NCBI GenBank assembly: GCA_963842305.1
Contig: CAWJFW010000003.1
Span: forward strand, 124,001 to 188,000
Length of the DNA: 64,000 nucleotides
Source: JAIBJN01 sp963842305
GTDB lineage: Bacteria > Actinomycetota > Thermoleophilia > Gaiellales > Gaiellaceae
Direction: 5' to 3'
Shown: positions 51,301 through 59,866 of the stretch, in pieces
Layout: every line of letters starts with the position of its first letter
Numbering within the stretch: the stretch's first letter is position 1
The notes under the pieces: generated by a model
What the model saw: the letters and a program-made list of their open reading frames with translations, nothing else
The model's database searches: none
Told to the model about the DNA's origin: nothing
Program-made: the position numbers and the translations under genes

Positions 51301-51516
51301 GACGATGAAGAGAACCCAGGCCGCCCATGCCTTCGGGCGGTGGATATAGATCCCGAGCGCGACGGCGACCGACGACGAGAGGCCGAGCAGGTTGATGAGT
51401 GGGCCGTTGCCCCTGAGCGGCGGGAACCAGAGGTACGCCGCCGTGAGGACAAGCCCCGCCGCGAGATAGATGAGCCAGGCGCGACCGCGCCAGTCGAATC
51501 CCCGAGCTGGGCTCAC
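48373..51516 (-). CDS. Membrane GGDEF-EAL protein (c-di-GMP cyclase/phosphodiesterase) with GAF and PAS domains
   Basis: A 1047-residue protein. The first ~310 residues hold nine or ten membrane helices, a possible sensory domain. A GAF-like domain (~330-470), a PAS domain (~480-600, SDLITVLDANGTVTYQSPS), a GGDEF domain with intact FGGDEFAV and an inhibitory RxxD site (RPAD, five residues upstream), and an EAL domain follow. EAL catalytic blocks are intact: VEALLRWMHP, LEITESVM, MDDFGTGYSSL, VAEGIEE. Both activities may thus be working. GTG start overlaps the stop of the alpha-oxoamine synthase gene by four bases. The enzyme and this sensor may form one signalling unit. Confidence 0.93.
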   Translation of the reverse strand: MSPARGFDWRGRAWLIYLAAGLVLTAAYLWFPPLRGNGPLINLLGLSSSVAVALGIYIHRPKAWAAWVLFIVGLFLFFAGDLYTYSYPKLTGAEVEFPSIGDAIYLAVYPPLVAGLLVLVRRRNPQGDRAGVIDSLIISVGIALLSWVFLVAPNIHLSGLTVLEKAVSAAYPLGDILLLAATVRLAVDNGKRAPAFYLLVGSIVSLLAVDSAYNYALLTGTYNHQLSYDVGWIAFYLLWGAAALHPSMRTLEEPALESRTRLTPLRLGLLAGACLIAPGVRAWQSWGDSDRLVLIFASALLFLLVVARMVGLVRQEERAAARELALQRAGVELVAAGSREQVHEAAISSVLALTERPVSVRLVFLGDGAVVAASSGDEGEWPLSKAAAAWLREPVGTGQQIPTDRMPDEVRSQLRLDEAGIILLFPLTARDATRGLLVLRSHLPLSRELVDSLESLASQVSLALEGASLAEDLHRRQSEARFRSLVAHSSDLITVLDANGTVTYQSPSVERVLGYRADEIEGRDFARLLAETDRPRLAQIVAGVGDAYAGGGTETHVIECSLRHRDGAWLQFEVQHTDLLQDEHVRGVVLNSRDVSERKAFEDQLAHQAFHDPVTSLANRALFADRVQHSIMRSIRGGPSIGVMFIDLDDFKTVNDSLGHAAGDTVLQEVARRLVGAVRPADTVARFGGDEFAVLLDGVRDSEEAADVAGRILRALELQYDVDGKHVYPRASVGICLAGQGVGSADAEELLRNADVAMYMAKRDSKGSYRVFEPAMHERVVERLELQAELQRALELNQLEIHYQPVVRLDKRADYGVEALLRWMHPARGTIPPLNFIPLAEETGLIISIGRWVLEEACRRGVLLHERFPRKPPLTMSVNLSVKQLQSDTIIHDVRHALESSGLPPSSLVLEITESVMMADTDLAVQRLNELKSLGVLLAMDDFGTGYSSLSYLSRFPVDILKMDRSFLSSEHDESGLAGAIIALGNSLNLDVVAEGIEEPEQIDSLRELGCGLGQGFLFAKPMNHEALVEYLDFGEDETGEQSSHAA

Positions 51517-52805
51517 GCGGCGTACTCCTGCCGGGTCGTCGGCCGCAGGTCGAAGGCATTGGCGAGCTTCCCGAGGACGTCGACCAGCCGCTCGATCTCG
51601 GCCTGGGAGTTCGAGGCGGTGACCTGGATCCTGAACCCGACCTCGCTCTTCGGGACGAGCGGATAGGCGGCGAGCGTCACGTAGATCCCGTGGTCGAAGA
51701 GGAAGCGCCCGGCCGCGTCGATGTCCTGATGGCGCGACAGCGGCACCTCGATGATCGGGAAACCCGACCGGTTCGGCGTGTGGACGCCGAGGCGGTCGAG
51801 GCAGCTGAGCACGGTGTCCGTCTTACGCCAGAGGTCGGTGCGGATCTCGTCGCCGCGGGCGTCGTTGACGTCGAAGCCTGCAAGCACGGTGGCGAGCGAC
51901 GCGGTCGGCGACGGCCCGGAGTACAGGTACGGAGGCGCTGCAGTCTTGAGCAACTCCTTGAGGTCGGTCGGGCAGGCGACGAAGGCCGCCAGGGAGGAGT
52001 ACGACTTCGAGAACCCGGCAACGAGAACAACCCCGTCGTAGGACTCGCCGCAGTGCCGGACGATGCTGTTCCCCCGCAAGCCGTACGGGCTCGGCTCCTC
52101 GGGCGTGCGCTCGCCGATGACGCCGAACCCGTGCGCGTCGTCGACGTAGAGGATCGCGTCGTAGTGGCGCGCGAGGCGCGCGAAGTCGTTCAGGTCGGGG
52201 GCGTTCCCGGTCATGCTGTTGACGCCGTCCATGCAGATGAGCCTGGTGCTGGAGCGGTCCTGGCGCAGGAGCTGCTCGAGATCGTCCGGGTCCTCGTATC
52301 GGAAGCGCTTGACGGTTGCTCCACGCGCGGAGGCGAACTGGCAGCCGTCGTAGATGGTCTTGTGCGCGCGGCTGTCCACGTAGATCGTTCCGTCGCCCGC
52401 GAGCACAGGGATGACCGACAGGTGGATCAGCGTGATCGTCGGGATGACGAGAGCGTCCTCGCAGCCGAGGAGCTCGATCAGGCGCTCCTCGATCTCCGGG
52501 TAAAGCACCGGGCTACCGAGCATCCGCGACCAGCTGGGGTGCGTGCCCCACTTCTCGAGGTACTCGGGGACGGCGGCGATGATCTCGCGGTCGAGGTCGA
52601 AGCCGAGGTAGTTGCAGGAAGCGAAGTCGGCCAGCCACTTGTCGCCGATGCGGATCATGCGGCCGTCGATCTCGTCGATGACGGCGTCGGTCATGGGGTT
52701 CGATCGCTCGAGCTCGGCCAGCTCGCTGCAGGCCGCGAGCCAGCGATCGATCCAGCGTGGGGAGGCGGACGGGGACCGGGGGCCGTCCGGACGATAGACG
52801 CTCAT
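51513..52805 (-). CDS. Alpha-oxoamine synthase (KBL/SPT/CqsA-like PLP enzyme)
   Basis: A 430-residue PLP enzyme of the alpha-oxoamine synthase group. The pyridoxal lysine is in VAGFSKSYSSLAAF, the ring-contacting Asp and His in LYVDDAHGFGVIG, and the substrate loop WSRMLGSPVLYPEIEERL. These enzymes condense an amino acid with an acyl-CoA. Members include 2-amino-3-ketobutyrate CoA ligase, serine palmitoyltransferase and the autoinducer synthase CqsA. The loop differs from KBL (HGSRM/GTQ types), so the product may be a lipid or signal. It heads an operon with a membrane c-di-GMP protein and an MFS exporter. ATG at 52805 with a weak GGGG site. Confidence 0.85.
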   Translation of the reverse strand: MSVYRPDGPRSPSASPRWIDRWLAACSELAELERSNPMTDAVIDEIDGRMIRIGDKWLADFASCNYLGFDLDREIIAAVPEYLEKWGTHPSWSRMLGSPVLYPEIEERLIELLGCEDALVIPTITLIHLSVIPVLAGDGTIYVDSRAHKTIYDGCQFASARGATVKRFRYEDPDDLEQLLRQDRSSTRLICMDGVNSMTGNAPDLNDFARLARHYDAILYVDDAHGFGVIGERTPEEPSPYGLRGNSIVRHCGESYDGVVLVAGFSKSYSSLAAFVACPTDLKELLKTAAPPYLYSGPSPTASLATVLAGFDVNDARGDEIRTDLWRKTDTVLSCLDRLGVHTPNRSGFPIIEVPLSRHQDIDAAGRFLFDHGIYVTLAAYPLVPKSEVGFRIQVTASNSQAEIERLVDVLGKLANAFDLRPTTRQEYAA

Positions 52806-52848
52806 TCGCCCCACATCGGCGTTTGCTCTGGAAGCTTTAGGAATTTCG

Positions 52849-52921
52849 GCACCCAAACGGGTGCTGGCCCCTTTGCGACGCGGGCGCGGAGAGCGGGGCC
52901 GCGCTCCCCGCCCCCCGCGCC
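52849..52921 (-). terminator. Two hairpins after the secreted beta-protein gene
   Basis: GGCGCGG (52883-52889) pairs with CCGCGCC (52915-52921) around an inner GAGCG/CGCTC stem; then GCACCC-AAAC-GGGTGC lies at 52849-52864. They lie between the end of the secreted-protein gene and the start of the alpha-oxoamine synthase gene on the same strand, so they probably separate two transcripts. Confidence 0.5.
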
Positions 52922-52928
52922 TGGAGCT

Positions 52929-53315
52929 CTAGATCGTCAGCGCGCCCGTGCAGACCTGGCCGCTGCCCAGGTGGACGGCGCGTGCCTTGATGCGGTTCGG
53001 CCCGGGCGTGTTCCCCGGCTTCCGCTCGACCTCGAACGAGCCGCTCGGGGCGTGCGTCGTGCGGATGCCCCGGAAGAAGCTGTTGCCGTCGCGCTTGAGC
53101 ACGACCCGCCACTGCTCGCCGTTTCGATTCTGGTCGACCTCGAACTCGACCTCGATCCGGCCGTCGTCCGGCTTGGCCTTGAGCTTCCAGTCGGCGCCGC
53201 CGCTGCAGCTTCCGCTGCGGACGACCTCCTGACCGCCTGCAGCGGCAGGTAGTGCTCCGACCAGGACGGCCGCGGCGGCGAGCGTCGCGACTCCGAGAGC
53301 TATGAGGATGCGCAT
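52929..53315 (-). CDS. Small secreted beta-sandwich protein
   Basis: A 128-residue protein with a clear signal peptide (MRILIALGVATLAAAAVLVG, cleavage after a PAAA-G site). The mature part alternates charged and hydrophobic residues in strands (GRIEVEFEVDQNRNGEQWRV, GSFEVERKPGN) and has two cysteines (SGSCSGG, GQVCTG) that could form a disulfide. Similar small secreted proteins are common in actinobacteria without known function. The ATG has AGGAGGAGAC just before it, a very strong ribosome site. It follows an ABC exporter gene by 56 bases. Confidence 0.8.
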   Translation of the reverse strand: MRILIALGVATLAAAAVLVGALPAAAGGQEVVRSGSCSGGADWKLKAKPDDGRIEVEFEVDQNRNGEQWRVVLKRDGNSFFRGIRTTHAPSGSFEVERKPGNTPGPNRIKARAVHLGSGQVCTGALTI

Positions 53316-53371
53316 TGTCTCCTCCTTCGGTCCGTTTGTCCCACCGACGCTACGGACCGGTCGCCCAGGGA

Positions 53372-55237
53372 TCACCCCGAGCTGGGCAAAGACTCGGCAG
53401 GTGCCTCCCAAGACTCGGTAAGGGCCTCGGTGGAAGCGTCCGCGTCACGGAAGACCAGGGACGCGTACCGCCCGCCGCGCGCGAGCAGCTCCTCGTGCGT
53501 CCCGATCTCGACGACCCGCCCGTGGTCGAGGACGACGATCTGATCCGCGTCACGAACGGTCGAGAGTCGATGGGCGATGGCGATGGTTGTCCGGCCCTCG
53601 GCGAGGCGCTCCAACGCGTCCTGGACGGCGCGCTCGGTCTGCGCGTCGAGCGCGGACGTCGCCTCGTCGAGGACCAGGATGGGCGGGTTGCGGAGAATCG
53701 TGCGCGCGATTGCGAGGCGCTGCTTCTCGCCGCCCGAGAATCGGTAGCCTCGCTCGCCGACGACCGTGTCGTAGCCGTCCGGTAGCGAGGCGATCAGATC
53801 GTGCACCTGCGCCGCGCGCGCCGCGGCCTCGATCTCGGCATCACTCGCCTCCGGGCGCGCGAAGCGCAGGTTTTCGCGCACGCTGGCGTGGAAGAGGTAG
53901 GTCTCCTGGGAGACGACTCCGACGGCTGCCGCGAGCGACTCGAAGGTCAGGTCGCGGAGGCCGATCCCGTCGATCGTCACCCGGCCCTCCGTCGTGTCGT
54001 AGAGCCGCGCGACGAGGTAGGCGCACGTCGTCTTGCCCGAGCCGGTCTCGCCCACGAGCGCCGTCTTCGTCCCGGCGGGGATCGAGAACGTCACGTCCTC
54101 GAGCGTCCAGGCCTCGTCCCCGTAGCGGAACCTGACGTGATCGAAGGCGACGTCTCCGTTGGCCCTGTCGAGCGTCCGCGTCCCCTCGACGATGTCCACC
54201 GGCTGGTCGAGGTAGTCGAAGATGCGGTCGAAGAGAGCAAGCGAGCTCTGCACCTCGACCTGGACGCCGAGAAGCGACCCGATCGGGAAGAAGAGCCTCG
54301 CCTGCAGGGTGGTGAACGCGACGAGCGTCCCGATCGAGATCGCGCCGCTCCCGTTCGCCATCGTCCAGCCCGCGAACCAGTAGACGAGGGCGGGCATGAC
54401 CGCGAACGTAGTCTGGATCGCGGCCATCATCCAGCGGCCCGTCATCCGGCTCCGAACCTCGAGATCGGCGAGCCGGCTCGACTCCGAGCCGAAGCGCTCG
54501 GCGAGGTCGTCGGAGCGGCCCATCGTCTTGCCGAGCAGGATCCCGGAGACCGACAGCGACTCCTGAACGATCGAGGAGACGTCGGCGAGGGAGGCCTGGA
54601 GGTCGGCCCTTACCTTGCGCCGCTGATCGCCCACGCGCTTGGTGAGGTAGACGAAGAGCGGCAGGAGCGCAAGCGCGAAGACCGCGAGACGCCAGTCGAG
54701 AAGGGTCATAGCGATCACCGTGGCGAGCACGGTCGTCACGTTGGAGACCACCGACGTCGCCGTGGACGTGACCACGGTGTCGATCCCGCCGATGTCGTTC
54801 GCGATGCGGCTCTGCACTTCTCCGGTGCGCGTCCGCGTGAAGAAGGCGAGCGAGAGCCTCTGCAGATGCCGGTAGACGGACGTGCGCAGGTCGTGCATCA
54901 CCGCCTGTCCGACCCGGTTCGACAGAAGTGTCTGCCAGACGCCGAGCACGCCGGTGACGATCGGGATGGCGATCATCCCGGCGACGAGGGCGCTCAGGAG
55001 GCTCAGGCGCTCGTCCGGAATTGCGACGTCGAGGACTTCCCGCAGCAGGAAGGACGGGATCACCCCGAGCGCGGCCGAGACGAGGATCAGCCCGTTGACC
55101 GCGAGGAGCGTCCGCCGGTAGGGCCGGAAGAGCCGGACGATCCGGTGGAAGTTCGCCTTGCGCACGGCAGGATCGGCCGGGCGCTCGGGTGCCTCCCCCG
55201 GCGCCGACTGCCCCCAACCGCCTCGTCGTCCTGCCAT
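53372..55237 (-). CDS. ABC exporter half-transporter (membrane plus ATPase)
   Basis: A 621-residue type IV ABC exporter. Six membrane helices lie in residues ~35-345. The ATPase has Walker A GETGSGKTT, Q-loop VVSQETYLF, signature FSGGEKQRLAIAR, Walker B ILVLDEATSALD and switch AIAHRLST. It would work as a homodimer, since no second half lies next to it. Substrate could be a lipid, drug or peptide. It lies 68 bases after the RNA helicase gene and before the secreted-protein gene, all on one strand. Confidence 0.92.
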   Translation of the reverse strand: MAGRRGGWGQSAPGEAPERPADPAVRKANFHRIVRLFRPYRRTLLAVNGLILVSAALGVIPSFLLREVLDVAIPDERLSLLSALVAGMIAIPIVTGVLGVWQTLLSNRVGQAVMHDLRTSVYRHLQRLSLAFFTRTRTGEVQSRIANDIGGIDTVVTSTATSVVSNVTTVLATVIAMTLLDWRLAVFALALLPLFVYLTKRVGDQRRKVRADLQASLADVSSIVQESLSVSGILLGKTMGRSDDLAERFGSESSRLADLEVRSRMTGRWMMAAIQTTFAVMPALVYWFAGWTMANGSGAISIGTLVAFTTLQARLFFPIGSLLGVQVEVQSSLALFDRIFDYLDQPVDIVEGTRTLDRANGDVAFDHVRFRYGDEAWTLEDVTFSIPAGTKTALVGETGSGKTTCAYLVARLYDTTEGRVTIDGIGLRDLTFESLAAAVGVVSQETYLFHASVRENLRFARPEASDAEIEAAARAAQVHDLIASLPDGYDTVVGERGYRFSGGEKQRLAIARTILRNPPILVLDEATSALDAQTERAVQDALERLAEGRTTIAIAHRLSTVRDADQIVVLDHGRVVEIGTHEELLARGGRYASLVFRDADASTEALTESWEAPAESLPSSG

Positions 55238-55305
55238 CCTGGAAGCTTGCCTGCTCGAGAGCGGTCTGCCGCAGGCCTTGGACGTCCCGCGGCGCGGCTA
55301 GCGGG

Positions 55306-56478
55306 CTACCACTTGGAGCGGCGGCTGCGCCTGCTCGTGTATACGAGCTTGGGGCGCGCCGACGTCATGCCCGCGCTCTCGAACTGCTCGCGGTGACCGA
55401 GACGGCCCGCGACGCGGCTCGTGTCCGCCTGCTGTTCAGGGAGGACGAACGTCACCGCGACTCCGCTCCGCCCCGCACGGCCGGTGCGGCCCGTGCGATG
55501 CAGGTATCCCTTGTCCTCCTCGGGCGGATCGAAGTTGATCACGTGCTCGACGTCGTCGATGTCGAGCCCCCGGGCGGCGACGTCGGTGGCCACGAGCACG
55601 GAGACCTTCCCGCTCTCGAAGCGGTCGAGCGCGCGCCGGCGCGAGGACTGGGACATGTCGCCGTGGAGCGCGTCGGCCTTGACGCCGTGACGAACGAGTC
55701 GCTTGACGAGCCGGTCTGCGCCGCGCTTGGTGCGGACGAAGACGAGTGTGAGGCCCGTGTTCTCGCCAAGATGCTCGACCAGGGTCTCCACCTTCGTGCT
55801 CGGGTCGACCGGAACGAAGCGGTGCTCGATCTCGCCGCCCGAGCTGTCGGCCGGCAACTCGGCCTCGAACCGCGAAGGGCTCGAGGTGTAGGCATGTGCG
55901 AGCGTGCCGACCTCGCCGTCGAGCGTGGCCGAGAAGAACATGGTCTGCCGGTTCTTCGGCACCCGGCGGACGAGACGGTCCACTTGTGGCTTGAAGCCCA
56001 TGTCGAGCATGCGGTCCGCCTCGTCGAGGACGAGGATGCGGATCCGGTCGAGGCTGATCAGCTTGCGCTGCGCGAGATCCTCGAGCCGGCCCGGTGTGGC
56101 GACGACGACGTGCGCCTCCCGCGCCTTCGCGGCCTGGCTCCTGATCGGGACGCCGCCATAGACCGGGGCGACTCGCAGGCCCTTCGGCTTGGCGACGAAG
56201 CGGAGCTCGTCAGTCACCTGCTGGGCGAGCTCGCGCGTGGGAACGAGAACGAGAACGCTCGGCTTCCCGTCCCGGGGCTCGACACGCTCGACGATCGGCA
56301 GCGCAAAGGCAAGCGTCTTGCCCGAGCCGGTGGGCGACTTGGCAAGCACGTCGATGCCTCCAAGCGCGTCCGGAAGGACGAGCGCCTGGATGCTGAAGGG
56401 TTCGCGGATCGAGCGGGCTGCGAGAGCCTCGGCGACAGGCGCCGACACGCCAAGCCCGCGGAAAGACTGGTGGGACAA
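55306..56478 (-). CDS. rhlE: DEAD-box RNA helicase (RhlE type)
   Basis: A 390-residue DEAD-box helicase. Motifs in order are Q motif (EPFSIQALVLP), Walker A SPTGSGKT, PTRELAQQ, TPGRLED, DEAD box VLDEADRMLDMGF, SAT, and HRTGRTGRAGR. It has only a short basic tail (RRSRRSKW), so it is a minimal RhlE-like protein. It unwinds RNA in ribosome assembly or cold response. The start is a TTG at 56478 with AAAGGAG about 11 bases upstream. Confidence 0.93.
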   Translation of the reverse strand: MSHQSFRGLGVSAPVAEALAARSIREPFSIQALVLPDALGGIDVLAKSPTGSGKTLAFALPIVERVEPRDGKPSVLVLVPTRELAQQVTDELRFVAKPKGLRVAPVYGGVPIRSQAAKAREAHVVVATPGRLEDLAQRKLISLDRIRILVLDEADRMLDMGFKPQVDRLVRRVPKNRQTMFFSATLDGEVGTLAHAYTSSPSRFEAELPADSSGGEIEHRFVPVDPSTKVETLVEHLGENTGLTLVFVRTKRGADRLVKRLVRHGVKADALHGDMSQSSRRRALDRFESGKVSVLVATDVAARGLDIDDVEHVINFDPPEEDKGYLHRTGRTGRAGRSGVAVTFVLPEQQADTSRVAGRLGHREQFESAGMTSARPKLVYTSRRSRRSKW

Positions 56479-56646
56479 CGTTCTACTCCTTTGTCGTTCG
56501 AGACTCGCCTTGCCCGAACGTCCGAAGGAGGAACGAGAAGCTCATCTCACGGCCGACCGAGTGCCGACCTGGTGCACCAACGGTAGCAGCAGCGGTCCCT
56601 TCGCCCGCGGTACAGTCGCTGACGTCAACGACCGGAAGGGGGATGG

Positions 56647-57078
56647 ATGGCTACCGACCGGCACGCCGAGGTTACCTGGAACGGCAGCCTCATCGAGGGG
56701 TCCGGCTCGATCGACAGCGTCGGGAGCGAAGCGTTCGGACCGCTCGACATCACCTGGGCATCGCGCGCCGAGGAGCCGGGCGGGCGCACGAGCCCCGAGG
56801 AGCTGATCGCTGCCGCGCACGCGGCGTGCGTCTCGATGGCGCTCTCGCACGGCCTCGACGAGGCGGGCACGCCGCCCGAGCGGCTGAAGACCTCGGCGAC
56901 GGTCACATTCCAACCCGGCGAGGGGATCACGAAGGTCGCGCTCGTCATCCGCGGCACCGTGCCGGGCCTCGACGAGGACGGGTTCCGCGCCGCGGCCGAG
57001 GACGCGAAGGCGAACTGCCCCGTCTCGAAAGCCCTCGGCGGGGTGCCCGAGATCACCTTGGACGCTTCCCTGGCGTAG
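56647..57078 (+). CDS. osmC: OsmC-family peroxiredoxin
   Basis: A 143-residue OsmC/Ohr-fold thiol peroxidase. The two catalytic cysteines are in AAHAACVSMAL and ANCPVSKAL, in OsmC-type context (RTSPEELIAAAHAACVS begins with the usual PEEL). It reduces organic hydroperoxides. A TACAGT box and an AAGGGGG ribosome site precede the ATG, so it has its own leadered promoter. The creatininase-family gene begins 2 bases after the stop, so the whole downstream peptidase/transport operon may start here. Confidence 0.9.
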   Translation: MATDRHAEVTWNGSLIEGSGSIDSVGSEAFGPLDITWASRAEEPGGRTSPEELIAAAHAACVSMALSHGLDEAGTPPERLKTSATVTFQPGEGITKVALVIRGTVPGLDEDGFRAAAEDAKANCPVSKALGGVPEITLDASLA

Positions 57079-57080
57079 CC

Positions 57081-57893
57081 ATGTGGGGCTCCCCTCTCCT
57101 CTACGAGCGCCTTTCCTGGCCGGAGGTTCGCCGCGCGGCCGCCGAGGAGCGCGTCTGCCTCATCCCCGTCGCCACCCTCGAGGACCACGGCCCGCACATG
57201 CCGATCGACACGGACGTCCGCATCACCTGGGAGATCTGCCGGCGGACCGCAGAGGCGGCACCCGACGAGATCGTCCTCCTGCCGATGATCCCCCACGGCT
57301 ACTCGCCCCACCACATGGACTTCCCCGGACCGATCACGATCGGCTGGGACACGTTCACGCGCTACTGCAAGGACGTCGGCAGCTCACTCGCGCGCCACGG
57401 CTTCCGGCGCATGCTCTTCCTCAACGGCCACGGCTCCAACCAGCCGTTCGTCGACGCAGCGGCGCGGCTCGTCGGAGTTGACCATCCCGACGTCCTCGCG
57501 GCTTCCGCCTTCTACCTCTCCGGAAAGCGGGCGTTGGAGCGCATCGAGGAGATCCGAGACTCGGACGCGGGCGGCATGGCCCACGCTTGTGAGCTCGAGA
57601 CGTCCATCTACCTGGCGATCGACCCGGATGCGGTCGACATGGAGAAGGCACTCGACGAGCGCGGCTTCCCCGCGGGCGAGTACTCCTACATGGAGTGGTC
57701 CGACGGGCCGATGCGCGTGATGCCCTGGTGGTCGGCCTTTTCGCTCACCGGGATCCAGGGAGACGCCTCGAAGGGCACGGCGGAAAAGGGCGAAGCCTTC
57801 CTTGGCGCGGCGGTGGAGGAGTGCCTCGGCTTCGTCCGCGACCTGCTGACGAAGCCGCTGCCCGTGCGCCGCGAGCCGCAGGAAACGCTGTGA
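57081..57893 (+). CDS. Creatininase-family amidohydrolase
   Basis: A 270-residue metal-dependent hydrolase. The metal motifs are the Glu/His pair in ATLEDHGPHMPIDTD, the second site in FLNGHGSN, and a Glu in ACELETSIY. Members open cyclic amides or cleave formamide and mycofactocin-type substrates. It is the first of a tight series: 2-base gap from osmC and a four-base overlap (GTGA) with the C45 peptidase gene. Its product probably feeds or follows the peptide transporter coded downstream. Confidence 0.88.
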   Translation: MWGSPLLYERLSWPEVRRAAAEERVCLIPVATLEDHGPHMPIDTDVRITWEICRRTAEAAPDEIVLLPMIPHGYSPHHMDFPGPITIGWDTFTRYCKDVGSSLARHGFRRMLFLNGHGSNQPFVDAAARLVGVDHPDVLAASAFYLSGKRALERIEEIRDSDAGGMAHACELETSIYLAIDPDAVDMEKALDERGFPAGEYSYMEWSDGPMRVMPWWSAFSLTGIQGDASKGTAEKGEAFLGAAVEECLGFVRDLLTKPLPVRREPQETL

Positions 57894-58897
57894 CTCCGCC
57901 GCAGATTCCGCTCGTCCGCGCGGCGGGGAGCCACCGCGAGGTCGGCCTGCAGATCGGCTCGGCGACCGCGGAGACGGTGCGTCGGCTGGCCGCTGAGCAC
58001 TATGACTCCGACCTCGTGTGCCGCTACCGCGAGATCACGGTCGAACACGTCCCTTGGATCGTCGACGAGCTGGACGGCGTGGCCGAGAGTGCGGGCATAG
58101 AGCCGATGGCCGTGTTCGCGGCGTCGATCGAGGAGCTCGCGCCCGCCGAAGCGCCGGCGGGGTGCAGCGACCTCGTCGTGACCGGAGAGCTGAGCGAAGA
58201 CGGGCATCTCCTCGTCGCGCACACCAACGATCTCTACGCGGAAGACGAACAGGACGTCGTGGCGATCGAGTGGCGGGTGCCCGGGGAGCCGGTCGCCTTC
58301 ACGCTCGGACTCGGGCCCTGGCTCAGCGTGGGGTGGAACGACGCCGGGCTCTCGGTCACCGGTAACGAGCTCTCGCCGAACGACGAGCGCGTCGGCATTC
58401 CCCGCCTCCTCCAGATGCGCGACGTGCTCACCCGGCGAACGCTCGGGGACGCGGTCGAGGCGGTCTTGCACCCTGCAAGAGCCTCGTCGTACAACTGGGT
58501 CTTCGCCCATGCCGACGAGGGGGCTCTGAACGTCGAGGGCTCGGCGACGCAGGCCGGCCTCGACGAGCCCGGGCCAGACGGCTTCATCGCCCACACCAAC
58601 CATTACGCCCGGGCCGACATGCAGGGATTCGAGCGCACGAAGTACCTGGCGAACTCCTGCACGCGGCTCGACCGTGCCCGCGAGCTCGCGCAGGGCGGCC
58701 CGTTCACCGTCGAGACGCTGCGGACCGCGCTCGCCGACCACGAGAACGCCCCCGACTCAATCTGCGGCCACGGCGAGGGGCCGAAGCCGGTGAAGACGGT
58801 CTTCTGGTGCGTCGCCGACGTCACGGACGGCGAGATCACGTACGGGCGTGGCAACCCGTGCGACTCGGAGGCGCAGGTCTTCCGCTTCGAGTCGTGA
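57890..58897 (+). CDS. C45-family Ntn-hydrolase (acyl-CoA:6-APA acyltransferase-like)
   Basis: A 335-residue member of the penicillin-N acyltransferase (C45) family. The autocatalytic Ntn cysteine is in PAGCSDLVVTG at ~residue 90, followed by the typical HTNDLY and GWNDAGLSVTGNEL blocks. Such enzymes cleave themselves and then hydrolyse or transfer acyl groups on amides and small peptides. The GTG start overlaps the creatininase stop, and its own stop overlaps the next GTG, so translation is coupled throughout. Confidence 0.88.
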   Translation: MTPPQIPLVRAAGSHREVGLQIGSATAETVRRLAAEHYDSDLVCRYREITVEHVPWIVDELDGVAESAGIEPMAVFAASIEELAPAEAPAGCSDLVVTGELSEDGHLLVAHTNDLYAEDEQDVVAIEWRVPGEPVAFTLGLGPWLSVGWNDAGLSVTGNELSPNDERVGIPRLLQMRDVLTRRTLGDAVEAVLHPARASSYNWVFAHADEGALNVEGSATQAGLDEPGPDGFIAHTNHYARADMQGFERTKYLANSCTRLDRARELAQGGPFTVETLRTALADHENAPDSICGHGEGPKPVKTVFWCVADVTDGEITYGRGNPCDSEAQVFRFES

Positions 58898-59862
58898 TCG
58901 AGGCCAACCTCTTCGGCAAGCCGCTCCCCGACGGCGGCACGATCGGCGTCGCAGCGCCGGCCAGCCCGTACGAGAGCCGCTCCGATGTCCTCCGCAGCGT
59001 CGAGTGGTGGGAGTCGCAGGGCTACGGTGTGAAGCTCGCCCCGCACGTGCTCGCCCGGGACGACTTCGTCGCCGGGGATGCCCGCGACCGCGCCGCCGAC
59101 CTCGGGGCGCTCTTCGCAGATCCGGAGGTCGACGTCGTCCAGTGCCTCCAGGGAGGCTACGGCTCCGCCCAGGTGATCCCCTACCTGGACTTCGACGCCA
59201 TCGCGGCCGGCCCGAAGCCCTTCATCGGCTTCTCGGACATCACCGCGCTGCACGTCGCCATCCGCCAGCGGACGGGCCTCGCCACCTTCTACGGGAACGG
59301 GCTCCTGGGGATGGGCGATCCCCAGACGTCCGCGTTCTCGAAGAAGCGCCTGCTGGCGGTCTTGCGAGGGGGTGGTGCGGGCGAGGTCCCGCCGAGCCCC
59401 GACGACCCGTTCCTGCGCGTCATCCGCGGCGGGACGGTCACCGCGCCGCTCGTGGGCGGATGCCTCTGGCTCCTGATGCAGACGCTGGGGACCCCGTGGG
59501 AGATCGACCTCGACGGGGCGATCCTCTTCTTCGAGGACTACCACCTCCCGCCCTACTACCTGGACGGAATCCTGACCCAGCTCGCGCACGCGGGCAAACT
59601 CGAGAGCGTGGCTGGAGTCGTAGTAGGAGACATGGAGAAATGCGACTGGGAAGACCATCCGGCGGGGTGGCCGCGGACGCGGACGCTCGAGGACGTGCTG
59701 GAGGTTCACCTGGAGCCTCTCGGCGTCCCCGTGCTATACAAGCTTCCCTTGGGGCACGCGAAGCACCTCGCAGCCATTCCGCTCGGCGTCACGGCGACGC
59801 TCGATGCAGACGCGAGGACGCTCACGTTCGAGCAATCCGGCCTGGCGACGGAGAAGGAGTGA
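58894..59862 (+). CDS. S66-family LD-carboxypeptidase (MccF-like)
   Basis: A 322-residue S66 serine peptidase. The nucleophile serine is in FIGFSDITALH; the Glu and His of the triad are in the EDYH and GHAKHLAAIPLG blocks. Members cut the LD bond of murein tripeptides or the acyl bond of microcin C. GTG start overlaps the C45 stop. The gene ends 4 bases before a peptide-binding lipoprotein gene, which supports a role in handling imported muropeptides or peptide antibiotics. Confidence 0.9.
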   Translation: MIEANLFGKPLPDGGTIGVAAPASPYESRSDVLRSVEWWESQGYGVKLAPHVLARDDFVAGDARDRAADLGALFADPEVDVVQCLQGGYGSAQVIPYLDFDAIAAGPKPFIGFSDITALHVAIRQRTGLATFYGNGLLGMGDPQTSAFSKKRLLAVLRGGGAGEVPPSPDDPFLRVIRGGTVTAPLVGGCLWLLMQTLGTPWEIDLDGAILFFEDYHLPPYYLDGILTQLAHAGKLESVAGVVVGDMEKCDWEDHPAGWPRTRTLEDVLEVHLEPLGVPVLYKLPLGHAKHLAAIPLGVTATLDADARTLTFEQSGLATEKE

Positions 59863-59866
59863 GAGC

